Of a stretch of DNA of 64,000 nucleotides, positions 33,723 to 40,960 are shown in pieces. Source of the stretch: Pseudanabaena sp. BC1403 (GTDB taxonomy: Bacteria; Cyanobacteriota; Cyanobacteriia; Pseudanabaenales; Pseudanabaenaceae); assembly GCF_002914585.1 (NCBI RefSeq), contig NZ_PDDM01000016.1:57270-121269 (forward strand), given 5' to 3'. A program made the translations under genes and the position numbers. The notes below the pieces were generated by a model. That model was not told the origin of the DNA, did no database searches, and saw only the letters and a program-made list of their open reading frames with translations. Numbering within the stretch: the stretch's first letter is position 1; every line of letters starts with the position of its first letter.

Positions 33723-33767
33723 CTTAGAGTTTTTGACCGCAGAAAGTAATTCTTAAATGGTTTCTAA

Positions 33768-33794
33768 AATAGGTCATGCTTTGCACGACCTATT
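33768..33794. repeat. Small palindrome ahead of purS
   Basis: AATAGGTC and GACCTATT surround ATGCTTTGCAC. It lies inside the over-long open frame of purS and argues against the upstream start. Confidence 0.6.
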
Positions 33795-33879
33795 CTTTCT
33801 GGGTTTATCTTGCTATATGATCGATTATGTCGGTCATATAGCAAGTATGGCGATCGCATCTCACCATTTCACAGCAAGC

Positions 33880-34143
33880 ATGAAGTATCAAGCCCGAATA
33901 TTTGTCACCTTACGTCCCTCAGTTCTCGATCCCGCAGGTACTGCTGTTCAGTCTGCACTTAAACAAATGGACTATCACGTTGATTCAGTCCGCATTGGTA
34001 AGTACGTCGAAATCATCCTAGATGCCACAGATGAGGCGGAAGCATCTCAAAAGCTAAATGAAACCTGCGATAAGCTTTTGGCAAACCCAGTGATTGAAAA
34101 TTATCGCTTTGAGTTAACTGTGATTGAGGAGCCAAAAGTATGA
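33880..34143 (+). CDS. purS: FGAM synthase subunit PurS
   Basis: PurS is the small subunit that, with PurL and PurQ, makes formylglycinamidine ribonucleotide in purine synthesis. The 87 residues from MKYQARIFVTLRPSVLDPAG match the family length (about 80-90) and its DSVRIGKYVEI core. The frame is open to 33757, but the added 41 residues are not part of the family and cover a palindrome. Its stop overlaps the purQ start (ATGA), so the two are translationally coupled. Confidence 0.93.
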   Translation: MKYQARIFVTLRPSVLDPAGTAVQSALKQMDYHVDSVRIGKYVEIILDATDEAEASQKLNETCDKLLANPVIENYRFELTVIEEPKV

Positions 34144-34850
34144 AATTTGGCATCCTAGTTTTCCCTGGCTCCAATTGCGATCGCGATGTTGCTACAGTCA
34201 CCAGTGGTATTTTGCAACAGCCGACAAGGTTAATCTGGCATACTGATACCGATATTAGTGATTGCGATGTGATCGTCGTTCCTGGGGGATTTAGTTATGG
34301 TGATTATTTGCGCTGTGGGGCGATCGCTAGATTTGCACCCGTAATGAGATCGCTACAAGAACATGCGGCTAAGGGCAAATATGTGCTCGGTATCTGTAAC
34401 GGATTTCAGATCTTAACGGAATCTGGACTATTGCCAGGAGCTTTAGTACGCAATCGAGATTTGCATTTTATTTGCGATCGCGCGCCGTTAAGGGTTGAGC
34501 GCAATGATTTAGCCTTCTCTAAGAAATATCAAAAACAGCAAATTATTACTCTACCGATCGCTCATGGGGAAGGTTGTTATTTTGCGGATGCGGATGCTTT
34601 AAAAGAACTCGAAGATAATAATCAAGTCGTGTTCCGTTATTGCGATGCGATCGGAAATGTTAATGAAGAATCTAATCCAAATGGCTCGCTGGAAAATATT
34701 GCAGGGATTTGCAATAAGCAAGGCAATGTGCTTGGGATGATGCCTCATCCTGAACGTGCTGCGGAAGGAGTTTTGGGTGGAACTGATGGCAAAGGATTAT
34801 TTGAAGGACTGATGGAAGTATTAGTTGAGGGCTTGTTAGTTAATGCCTAG
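34140..34850 (+). CDS. purQ: FGAM synthase glutaminase subunit PurQ
   Basis: This class I glutamine amidotransferase supplies ammonia to PurL. The nucleophile cysteine is in [11 protein letters not shown], and the His-Glu pair is in [10 protein letters not shown]. The N terminus [14 protein letters not shown] and the [17 protein letters not shown] stretch are typical. It has 236 residues. It overlaps purS by four bases and sixA by eight, so the three form one operon. purL is not in this stretch. Confidence 0.96.
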   Translation: MKFGILVFPGSNCDRDVATVTSGILQQPTRLIWHTDTDISDCDVIVVPGGFSYGDYLRCGAIARFAPVMRSLQEHAAKGKYVLGICNGFQILTESGLLPGALVRNRDLHFICDRAPLRVERNDLAFSKKYQKQQIITLPIAHGEGCYFADADALKELEDNNQVVFRYCDAIGNVNEESNPNGSLENIAGICNKQGNVLGMMPHPERAAEGVLGGTDGKGLFEGLMEVLVEGLLVNA

Positions 34851-35349
34851 TCTGTATCTAATTCGCCATGGCATTGCTGAGGAGCGCGGAAGTTATGAAG
34901 ATGATACGCAGCGTCCTCTCTCCGATGAAGGAAGCAAAAAGACTAAGCAAGTTGCCAAACGTCTCTATGATTTGGGTTTGAGGTTTGATCTATTGCAAAC
35001 TAGCCCTTTAGTTCGTGCTCAGCAAACATCGGATATTTTTGCCAATGTTTTTAGTGACTGTCCTGTACAGCAGTTATCAGAACTTGCTCCTGATGGCAGT
35101 TTTGAAGATTGGCTGAAACGGGTAGCTGCATGGCTCGCACAACATCCACAACCTGCTAAAGCGTCATTAGGGATTATTGGTCACGAGCCTGATCTGACCA
35201 CTTGGGCAGAAATGCTGATTTGGGGAGAGTCTAAGGGTGTATTTGTTTTAAAAAAAGCTGGCATTATTGGTTTAGTTCTACCTGAAACGCAACCTTGGAC
35301 GAGTAATGGGATTCTATTTCTATCCATTCCACCTAAGCTACTGATTTAA
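34843..35349 (+). CDS. sixA: Phosphohistidine phosphatase SixA
   Basis: The histidine-phosphatase motif LYLIRHGIAEE is at the N terminus; the second histidine is in IIGHEPDLTTW. The 168-residue length fits SixA, which removes phosphate from histidine residues such as those of phosphotransfer domains. It overlaps purQ by eight bases, so its expression is tied to purine synthesis, though no functional link is known. Confidence 0.88.
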   Translation: MPSLYLIRHGIAEERGSYEDDTQRPLSDEGSKKTKQVAKRLYDLGLRFDLLQTSPLVRAQQTSDIFANVFSDCPVQQLSELAPDGSFEDWLKRVAAWLAQHPQPAKASLGIIGHEPDLTTWAEMLIWGESKGVFVLKKAGIIGLVLPETQPWTSNGILFLSIPPKLLI

Positions 35350-35408
35350 TAGAGCTAGGAACGAGTGACAAGTCTAGAAAACAAGATGTTGGGCTTAGAT
35401 TGTATAAG

Positions 35409-35663
35409 CTACAAGGGTAAAGCAGTTTGCAAAATCATTTCGGCTGGAACTGATAGCCAAACATTAAATTTGTTTGCATCGGGTGTAATCAAGACTGCTA
35501 TGCCCAAATCCAAATCCATTCTGCACCCTGCGATCGCATCGTCGAGAGAGTTATAAGCTTTATCTACCACAAAAGTTTTGCCTAGATAAACGATCGCTTT
35601 TTCTGGGCCAGTAATTGTGTTGATAACGATCGAGCGAACTTGGTTTAGTGAATTGAGGATCAT
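35409..35663 (-). CDS. Small conserved-looking hypothetical protein
   Basis: The 84-residue protein is not recognised. It looks like a compact alpha/beta domain with EKAIVYLGKTFVVDKAYNSL in the middle and a GIAVLITPD strand. No signal peptide is present. The opposite strand also holds a 63-residue frame that I consider its shadow. It lies convergent to sixA and ahead of the decayed vapBC locus. Confidence 0.55.
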   Translation of the reverse strand: MILNSLNQVRSIVINTITGPEKAIVYLGKTFVVDKAYNSLDDAIAGCRMDLDLGIAVLITPDANKFNVWLSVPAEMILQTALPL

Positions 35664-35850
35664 TGCTTTTTGCCATTTGAAAGAATTTTTCTATGAGATT
35701 AGTATCTCGTTCTATCAAGGCTGGGGTTGCGATCGCAAATCAATGCTCCTGTGATGTTGAGTGTGAGTAAATGCGATCAAGATCACAGGAGATCAAGGAA
35801 AAAGGAAAATATTGCTAGGGGTAGAGCATTTGTGACACTATCTCGTAACA

Positions 35851-36031
35851 CTACCAAATCACCTGTAAATAGCTACATCGCCGTATTTTTTCATCTTTAG
35901 AGACTAATGGGGCTTTGTGAACTAGGCTGCTTGCTACGATTAAGCGATCGCTTGGATCGCCGTGAAATCCTCTAGGTAATCGAGTGGAACGTAACATGGG
36001 TATCGAGGATAATTACTGTTCCGCTTTCCAT
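35851..36031 (-). pseudogene. vapC-like PIN-domain toxin remnant with internal deletion
   Basis: From the ATG at 36031 the frame gives MESGTVIILDTHVTFHSIT then stops. It has the first PIN strand with its Asp but nothing after. In another frame, right after, come STRLPRGFHGDPSDRLIVAS and SLVHKAPLVSKDEKIR, ending CSYLQVIW at the stop at 35851. These are the start and end of a VapC protein; the middle (roughly half of the usual 125-130 residues) is gone and the two parts are out of frame. The start overlaps the antitoxin end by 19 bases, as in intact vapBC pairs. Confidence 0.85.
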
Positions 36032-36225
36032 AGTAGATCGATTGGAGAAATGATATCGTTCTCAAATACGATACTGTCTTTGAGTGGATTGATATTTTCT
36101 GAGAGGCTATGATTTACAGTATGGGGAATGGGTTTACTGAATGCCAAGATGATGTGATGCAATATTTCTAGTTGGGTGTCGTCTATGGTATCAATGGCTG
36201 TTTTTAAAATTTCTCGACTAATCAT
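36013..36225 (-). CDS. VapB-like antitoxin, partner of a decayed toxin
   Basis: The protein of 70 residues has a helical N terminus (MISREILKTAIDTIDDTQL) and the C-terminal toxin-binding stretch NPLKDSIVFENDIISPIDLLW seen in cyanobacterial VapB antitoxins. I choose ATG 36225; the TTG at 36237 is an alternative. The frame is intact although the toxin is dead, so it may be a relic or may still neutralise a related VapC elsewhere. Confidence 0.7.
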   Translation of the reverse strand: MISREILKTAIDTIDDTQLEILHHIILAFSKPIPHTVNHSLSENINPLKDSIVFENDIISPIDLLWKAEQ

Positions 36226-36311
36226 GAGTTTAACCAAGATAAGAATTTGTTGTTGAAGTTTATTTTAGCAAAAAGCAATTTTATTCAAGGAAAAAGGAAA
36301 ATATTTGTAGA

Positions 36312-36376
36312 GGTAGAGCATTTGCGCCAATATCTCGCAACTCTCCACTACAATCTTCATTCGCAAATGCTCTACC
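36312..36376. repeat. 65-bp inverted-end element (copy 1)
   Basis: Ends GGTAGAGCATTTGCG and CGCAAATGCTCTACC are perfect 15-base inverted repeats. A reverse copy is at 36635-36699. A partial one begins at 35819. Confidence 0.8.
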
Positions 36377-36463
36377 CTCTTTGCTTTCATCGATCATTTA
36401 TCCATGCGGTTTGAGGATTGTCGATGAAACATAAGGGAAAAGAAAAATATTTGTTTACAGGTA

Positions 36464-36536
36464 TTAAGGGCAGTGCATTCCCGCCACAGTTTATGAATTT
36501 TTAGATCCGTCTAAATCGGGAATGCACTGCCCTTAA
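36464..36536. repeat. 73-bp element with 20-bp perfect inverted ends
   Basis: TTAAGGGCAGTGCATTCCCG and its exact complement end the element. Its layout is like the 65-bp elements beside it, but with other end sequences. Confidence 0.8.
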
Positions 36537-36634
36537 CCTTCAACTTTCACCCAAATTCTCAACCCGCCCAAAAACTTTAACATTCACTGACTATCTCCAA
36601 ACCGCAGGGATAAATTGTTGGTGACAGCGAAGAG

Positions 36635-36699
36635 GGTAGAGCATTTGCGAATGAAGATTCGGGTGGAGAGTTGCGAGATAGTGGCGCAAATGCTCTACC
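36635..36699. repeat. 65-bp inverted-end element (copy 2, reverse)
   Basis: It has the same ends as copy 1, and its inside is the reverse complement of copy 1 with only a few differences. Confidence 0.8.
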
Positions 36700-36709
36700 C
36701 CTACATCTA

Positions 36710-36812
36710 ATACCAAAACACAAAGTGGCACAGCCATTTTGTGTTTTTAAAGCCCTTACAGGGTTTGGTTTTTAATTCACAGAAGTGTTGTCACACTTTT
36801 GTGAATTGGTAT
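36710..36812 (+). repeat. 103-bp three-hairpin repeat (copy D)
   Basis: Begins ATACCAA, ends TTGGTAT; same three stems and length as copies A, C and F. It starts 11 bases after the 65-bp element. Confidence 0.9.
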
Positions 36813-36942
36813 AATTTATCAAAAAAATTTTTCCTTTTTCCTTTTTACCTTTTCCTTGATATGACAGGTAACGAAATGCTAGGATGCTGATTATGCTGTA
36901 GGAAATTGTCGGTTTACAAATCTTTATAGAGGTGTGAAAGCT

Positions 36943-38541
36943 TTATGGTTTACACTTCACAAGTCTCTGCGCGAGAGAAGAGACACAATTCTTTCCTATT
37001 TTATCATTAAAATTATAAACCTCCAATCTTACCGAAATTCGTGGGAGGCTTGCTGGGAGAGCATTTTGGGCATTTTTAGTGTCATTCATAAATTCAGTAT
37101 ACGTCCTCCAGCCCCCAGCACCAAATAAAAAACTATAATGTGGATGATACCAGCCAACTTTTGCCGCAAATTTTTTCCACACCTTCAAGTCATATTTACC
37201 AATCTCGCCGCCGCACTCCAGCCAGAGTTTTTTCTGAATGCTAAAACCAAATTTGCTACTGCTGTAATGCACCCATAACTGATCAATCGTTCGCAAGTCT
37301 TCGCAAGGAAAAGCCGCAATATGCTCAGTATCTAGCCAACCCTCTTTTTCGCGATTAGCAACCTGACACATCAATTTCGCCGTCAGTTCATCCGCTTTGC
37401 GCCATTCCTTTGCCTTCAGCAATTTCTCCAACTCGCGATAATCAATCTCCTTTGCGCTCACCAATTCCACAGGATTTTTCTTGATCTCTGGCACTGGTGA
37501 CACTGGCGGAGTTTTTCTGCCAATAACTTCTCTTTGAAACTCTTTAGGAACCGCTGGGGGTGAAACTTGCGGTGATGAAGGAGTTTTACTACCACTAGAA
37601 CTAACTGCTTCCCTTGGTTGAAGACTTGGAGCAGATTGCTTATTTGCCAAACGTTGAAAAGCTTTAATAGCCTTAATATCCGTCCCACCTGCCGCAACAT
37701 TTACCCTTAGCCATAACTGAAAAGCTAAATCATAATCTCCTTCATTTTCAGCCTCAAGTGCATTTTCTCTAAGCAAAGCAATATCCGAGAGATTCGCAAA
37801 CATAGGCAATAGGATGTAATGCAACTTCGTTTCAGGCTCAATCTTGACATAGGGCGACTGCACATAATTCTTGTACCTTTTTGTCAACTGCGGCACACGC
37901 GCCTTCAAATAATTAGCAAACCTCTCCACCGTCGCACAATTCCCCTCACCCTGAATCCGCAACGCCTCCAACAACACATTTGTAAACGCCCCTTGCCCAA
38001 TCTCATCAATCTCATAGGAAACCTGTGACGGACTGCAAGAAAAGAACGTAATCACACCCTGTTGCTTCTCCTCACCGATGCCCATCCCCGCATTCTTCGC
38101 GCCATCACTGCGACAAGCATCGATCAACATCACCACATTATCCGCACCACTCCGCCGCAAGCGTTCCGTCACATAACCAATTGGAATCGCCAGATCGGGA
38201 ATAGAACGCGGATTACCATCACTAGGCAACAGATAATCGCGCCCCTCACAAGGCATCCCATGACCACTAAAGTAAAACCATAGCGTATCCCCTGCCGATA
38301 GAAATGGATTGGCAAAGCGATCGCCTAAAAAAGACTTGAGCGTGCCATAGGTCGGCTGCGTCTTGCGTCCCTGAGCATTGCGCGGCGAATCATCGGTGAA
38401 AAAGTACAGATCGTCATTACTAACACCCAAATCCTGCATGAAAAAATCACGCATCCTCTCAGCATCGCTTTTGGCATACTTCAGAGGCGAAATCTCATCA
38501 TAATCATTGATTCCGACAATTACCGCGCAATTTCTCGCCAT
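36943..38541 (-). CDS. Caspase-family (metacaspase-like) protease with C-terminal GUN4 domain
   Basis: The N-terminal half is a caspase-type peptidase: NCAVIVGINDYDEISPL at the start, the catalytic His94 in WFYFSGHGM and Cys143 in LIDACRSDG. A helical, tetratricopeptide-like stretch around residue 255-300 and a Pro/Ser-rich linker follow. Residues from about 370 to 500 are a GUN4 domain with DLRTIDQLWVHYSSSKFGFSI, close to the same segment in the true gun4 of this window. The start lies four bases after the Pepco-like gene, so the two are cotranscribed. The GUN4 part may sense a tetrapyrrole and control the protease; this is an inference. Confidence 0.9.
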   Translation of the reverse strand: MARNCAVIVGINDYDEISPLKYAKSDAERMRDFFMQDLGVSNDDLYFFTDDSPRNAQGRKTQPTYGTLKSFLGDRFANPFLSAGDTLWFYFSGHGMPCEGRDYLLPSDGNPRSIPDLAIPIGYVTERLRRSGADNVVMLIDACRSDGAKNAGMGIGEEKQQGVITFFSCSPSQVSYEIDEIGQGAFTNVLLEALRIQGEGNCATVERFANYLKARVPQLTKRYKNYVQSPYVKIEPETKLHYILLPMFANLSDIALLRENALEAENEGDYDLAFQLWLRVNVAAGGTDIKAIKAFQRLANKQSAPSLQPREAVSSSGSKTPSSPQVSPPAVPKEFQREVIGRKTPPVSPVPEIKKNPVELVSAKEIDYRELEKLLKAKEWRKADELTAKLMCQVANREKEGWLDTEHIAAFPCEDLRTIDQLWVHYSSSKFGFSIQKKLWLECGGEIGKYDLKVWKKFAAKVGWYHPHYSFLFGAGGWRTYTEFMNDTKNAQNALPASLPRISVRLEVYNFNDKIGKNCVSSLAQRLVKCKP

Positions 38542-38545
38542 AGCT

Positions 38546-38968
38546 TTAAACTGTCTCCGAAGCCTTAGAAACCTTGGGCAACTCAGCTCGTTTAAATTTT
38601 AACTCGATCGCACCCTTACCAGATGTCTCGATACCAGTACCCAATAGCTTAATCTCACCCTTACCCGAAATCTCTACCGCCAACTTAATCTCATCCAGTT
38701 GCAGTCCCGCTAGCGGATCGATTTGTTTTTGCGCATCAGCAAAGACTCGACCGATAATCCTTACAAACTCGGACATTTGCGTCGCTAGTGTCACTGCCTT
38801 AACACGACTTTCTTTAAGTTCTTCACCCGAAACTGTTGCTGTAGAAGAACCATAAGGATTATTACCTTTCCCGACAGCTTTCTGACCTGTTTCAGTAGAT
38901 TGCGAGCGATCTTTGGGTTCACTCGTCACGATCCACAATTCCTCATCACCCCAATTTGATTCCTGCAT
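38546..38968 (-). CDS. Pepco-like effector-associated protein
   Basis: This 140-residue protein has a Ser/Thr-rich N-terminal region and a C-terminal domain with EFVRIIGRVFADAQ, then LAVEISGKGEIKLLGTGIE and GAIELKFKRA. This resembles the Pepco (peptidase-coupled) domain that I recall from surveys of bacterial conflict systems. I start at ATG 38968, where AGAGG lies five bases ahead; the frame is open to 38998. It directly precedes the caspase-GUN4 gene. The family call is from memory and moderate. Confidence 0.6.
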   Translation of the reverse strand: MQESNWGDEELWIVTSEPKDRSQSTETGQKAVGKGNNPYGSSTATVSGEELKESRVKAVTLATQMSEFVRIIGRVFADAQKQIDPLAGLQLDEIKLAVEISGKGEIKLLGTGIETSGKGAIELKFKRAELPKVSKASETV

Positions 38969-39329
38969 TTTTGCCTCTAGACTGCATATTTCTAGCAATT
39001 ATGCATTATTTTCTCACATTTGATAAGGAATCCAATAGGCGATCGGATTTAAAAACAACAGCCCATACAAATCTGGATTTTTAAGGTAAGGGGAAATCCC
39101 ACCGTGGTTGCTTTGCCACTCTAGCAGCAGGATTGACATCTTCCCTTTGCGTAACATGAGTTAGTCAATTGCGCTCCATATGCTGAAAACCCTAAAATTA
39201 GTTTCATAATGAAAGTGGCTGGGTAAAGCAACTTTATGCACTCAAAATACTTCTAACATTATGTGAGTTGGATTTTGCAGCATTTGCTCCACTCAAACTA
39301 AATGATCGATCGCGACTGAGGATGGTTTT
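38969..39329. other. Divergent promoter region, nothing recognised
   Basis: This stretch separates the Pepco/caspase operon (minus) from the HtrA-like gene (plus). It must hold both promoters. A GGGAAATCCC palindrome lies near 39100. No gene or known repeat was seen. Confidence 0.4.
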
Positions 39330-40739
39330 GTGAAACAAGGATTAATTAAATTTTTGGCAGCTAGCCTAATATTGTGCGGTGGCGTAAGCGCGATCGCAAC
39401 TTTTCCCTTAGTCGCGCCGCCCCCTGCTAATGCCCAAGATGAAGATACAAATATTCGTGTCTATAAACAAGCTAGCCCCGCAGTCGTATCGATCCAGTCT
39501 CGCAGTGGTAATGGCAGTGGCTCAATTATTGATCCCAAGGGCTTGGTTTTGACTAATGCCCATGTAGTACGTGGCTCCACCACAGTAAATGTGATCCTGA
39601 GTGATAAGCGCCAATTTCGTGGGGTTGTCATTGCTAGCAGTCGCAATCCTGATCTTGCCATGATCAGACTAGAGGGCGTAACCACAAACCTCCCGACAAT
39701 TCAAATTGCATCTTCCAATGGAATTCAAGTGGGGCAGAGAGCTTTTGCGATCGGTAATCCCTTCGGCCGTTTTGCAGGAACATTGACCACAGGGATCATT
39801 AGTCGCATTGACAGCGATCGCAAGTTATTGCAAACAGATGCGGCTCTAAACCCTGGGAATTCGGGGGGGGCCTTGCTGAACAGTCGTGCCGAACTAGTGG
39901 GAGTAAATACTGCTATTTTTACCACTAGTTCAGTCAATAGTGGCATTGGTTTAGCGATCGAGGCTGACACCGTTAAGCAATTTATTGCCGCAGTTCAACA
40001 AGGGACGATCGCGAATAATCCCACTCCTGCTGTTGCCAGTCCTACTGTTCTTAATCTTGATGGCAATGCGATCGCCTCAGTCTTAACAGCTTCAGACAAT
40101 ACTTTGCCCGATGGCAGCTATTACAAAGCCTATCAATTTCAAGGTAAAGCAGGACAATCATTAGTGATTGAAATGCGTGGTAATGGGATTGATCCCTATC
40201 TAGTTTTATTTGACTCAACAGGGCGCAAAATTGCGGAGGATGATGATGGCGGTGGCGGTAAGAATGCTCGGATTGCGGTTACTTTACCCAGTACTGGTAA
40301 ATATACTCTCTATGCCAACTCCTATGAAGTCGGACAAACTGGCTCTTTCACGATCGCAGGTCGGCTGAGTAATAACTTCACTTCTCAATCACCAATTGAA
40401 CCAACAGACGATCTCCGCATCATTTTACAGAAAAATGGAATATTAGGAACTCAGAGTCGAGTCTATGCTAAAGATGGTAGTCTCTTTGATGCTTTTAGTT
40501 TTAATGGTCTAGCAGGTCAAGTTGTTCAAATTGAACTTGTCAGTTCTGATTTTCATCCCTATTTAGTTTTATTTGCACCAGACAGCAGGGTATTGCAAGA
40601 AAACAATGGGTTACCCAGTCGTAAAAATGCCTCAATGACGCTCGAATTGCCTGTTACAGGAACCTATCGCACGATCGTTAATGCTTTTGATCCCAATGGC
40701 AAAGGTGCATACAAACTTATAGTCAAAACAGTTAGATAA
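39330..40739 (+). CDS. Exported HtrA-like trypsin-fold protease with two PPC domains
   Basis: A serine protease of the S1C type with signal peptide (to about residue 35, PANA-QD). The triad is His78 (LTNAHVV), Asp108 (NPDLAM) and Ser178 (NPGNSGG). Instead of the PDZ domain usual in HtrA there are two PPC domains (about 245-345 and 365-469), each with a YLVLF segment. PPC domains often target exported proteases and may be removed. The start is GTG 39330 with GAGGATGG ahead. It is divergent from the caspase operon. Confidence 0.88.
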   Translation: MKQGLIKFLAASLILCGGVSAIATFPLVAPPPANAQDEDTNIRVYKQASPAVVSIQSRSGNGSGSIIDPKGLVLTNAHVVRGSTTVNVILSDKRQFRGVVIASSRNPDLAMIRLEGVTTNLPTIQIASSNGIQVGQRAFAIGNPFGRFAGTLTTGIISRIDSDRKLLQTDAALNPGNSGGALLNSRAELVGVNTAIFTTSSVNSGIGLAIEADTVKQFIAAVQQGTIANNPTPAVASPTVLNLDGNAIASVLTASDNTLPDGSYYKAYQFQGKAGQSLVIEMRGNGIDPYLVLFDSTGRKIAEDDDGGGGKNARIAVTLPSTGKYTLYANSYEVGQTGSFTIAGRLSNNFTSQSPIEPTDDLRIILQKNGILGTQSRVYAKDGSLFDAFSFNGLAGQVVQIELVSSDFHPYLVLFAPDSRVLQENNGLPSRKNASMTLELPVTGTYRTIVNAFDPNGKGAYKLIVKTVR

Positions 40740-40740
40740 A

Positions 40741-40857
40741 AGCCCTGCACTCAGGTGCGGGGTAAGAGCTAAAACCCGTTGAAACGGGTTAATTGAACTT
40801 ATTCCGTAGTCCACTTCAGTGGACTTAAGCTTTTAGCCCGCACTTGAGTGCAGGGCT
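40741..40857 (+). repeat. Interspersed repeat with three nested palindromes (copy 2)
   Basis: It is the reverse complement of the element at 661-792, with the ACCCGTTGAAACGGGT and GTCCACTTCAGTGGAC stems and CAGGGCT ends. It directly follows the HtrA-like gene. Confidence 0.8.
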
Positions 40858-40960
40858 TGTTTGCTTGAGTGCTTCTAAAACTTTTCGATAATCCCTTGCG
40901 AACCACCGAGAAAATCTGCCAAGATGTAATAAATGTCGTTTGCTTTAAGGGAAGATTTGC

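Noticed and set aside
35365..35556. 63-residue plus-strand frame after sixA
   Set aside because: It lies opposite a better-formed minus-strand protein and is not related to a known family.
36312..36699. Possible CRISPR-like spacing of the 65-bp elements
   Set aside because: There are only two full copies, inverted and not evenly spaced, and no cas genes are present.
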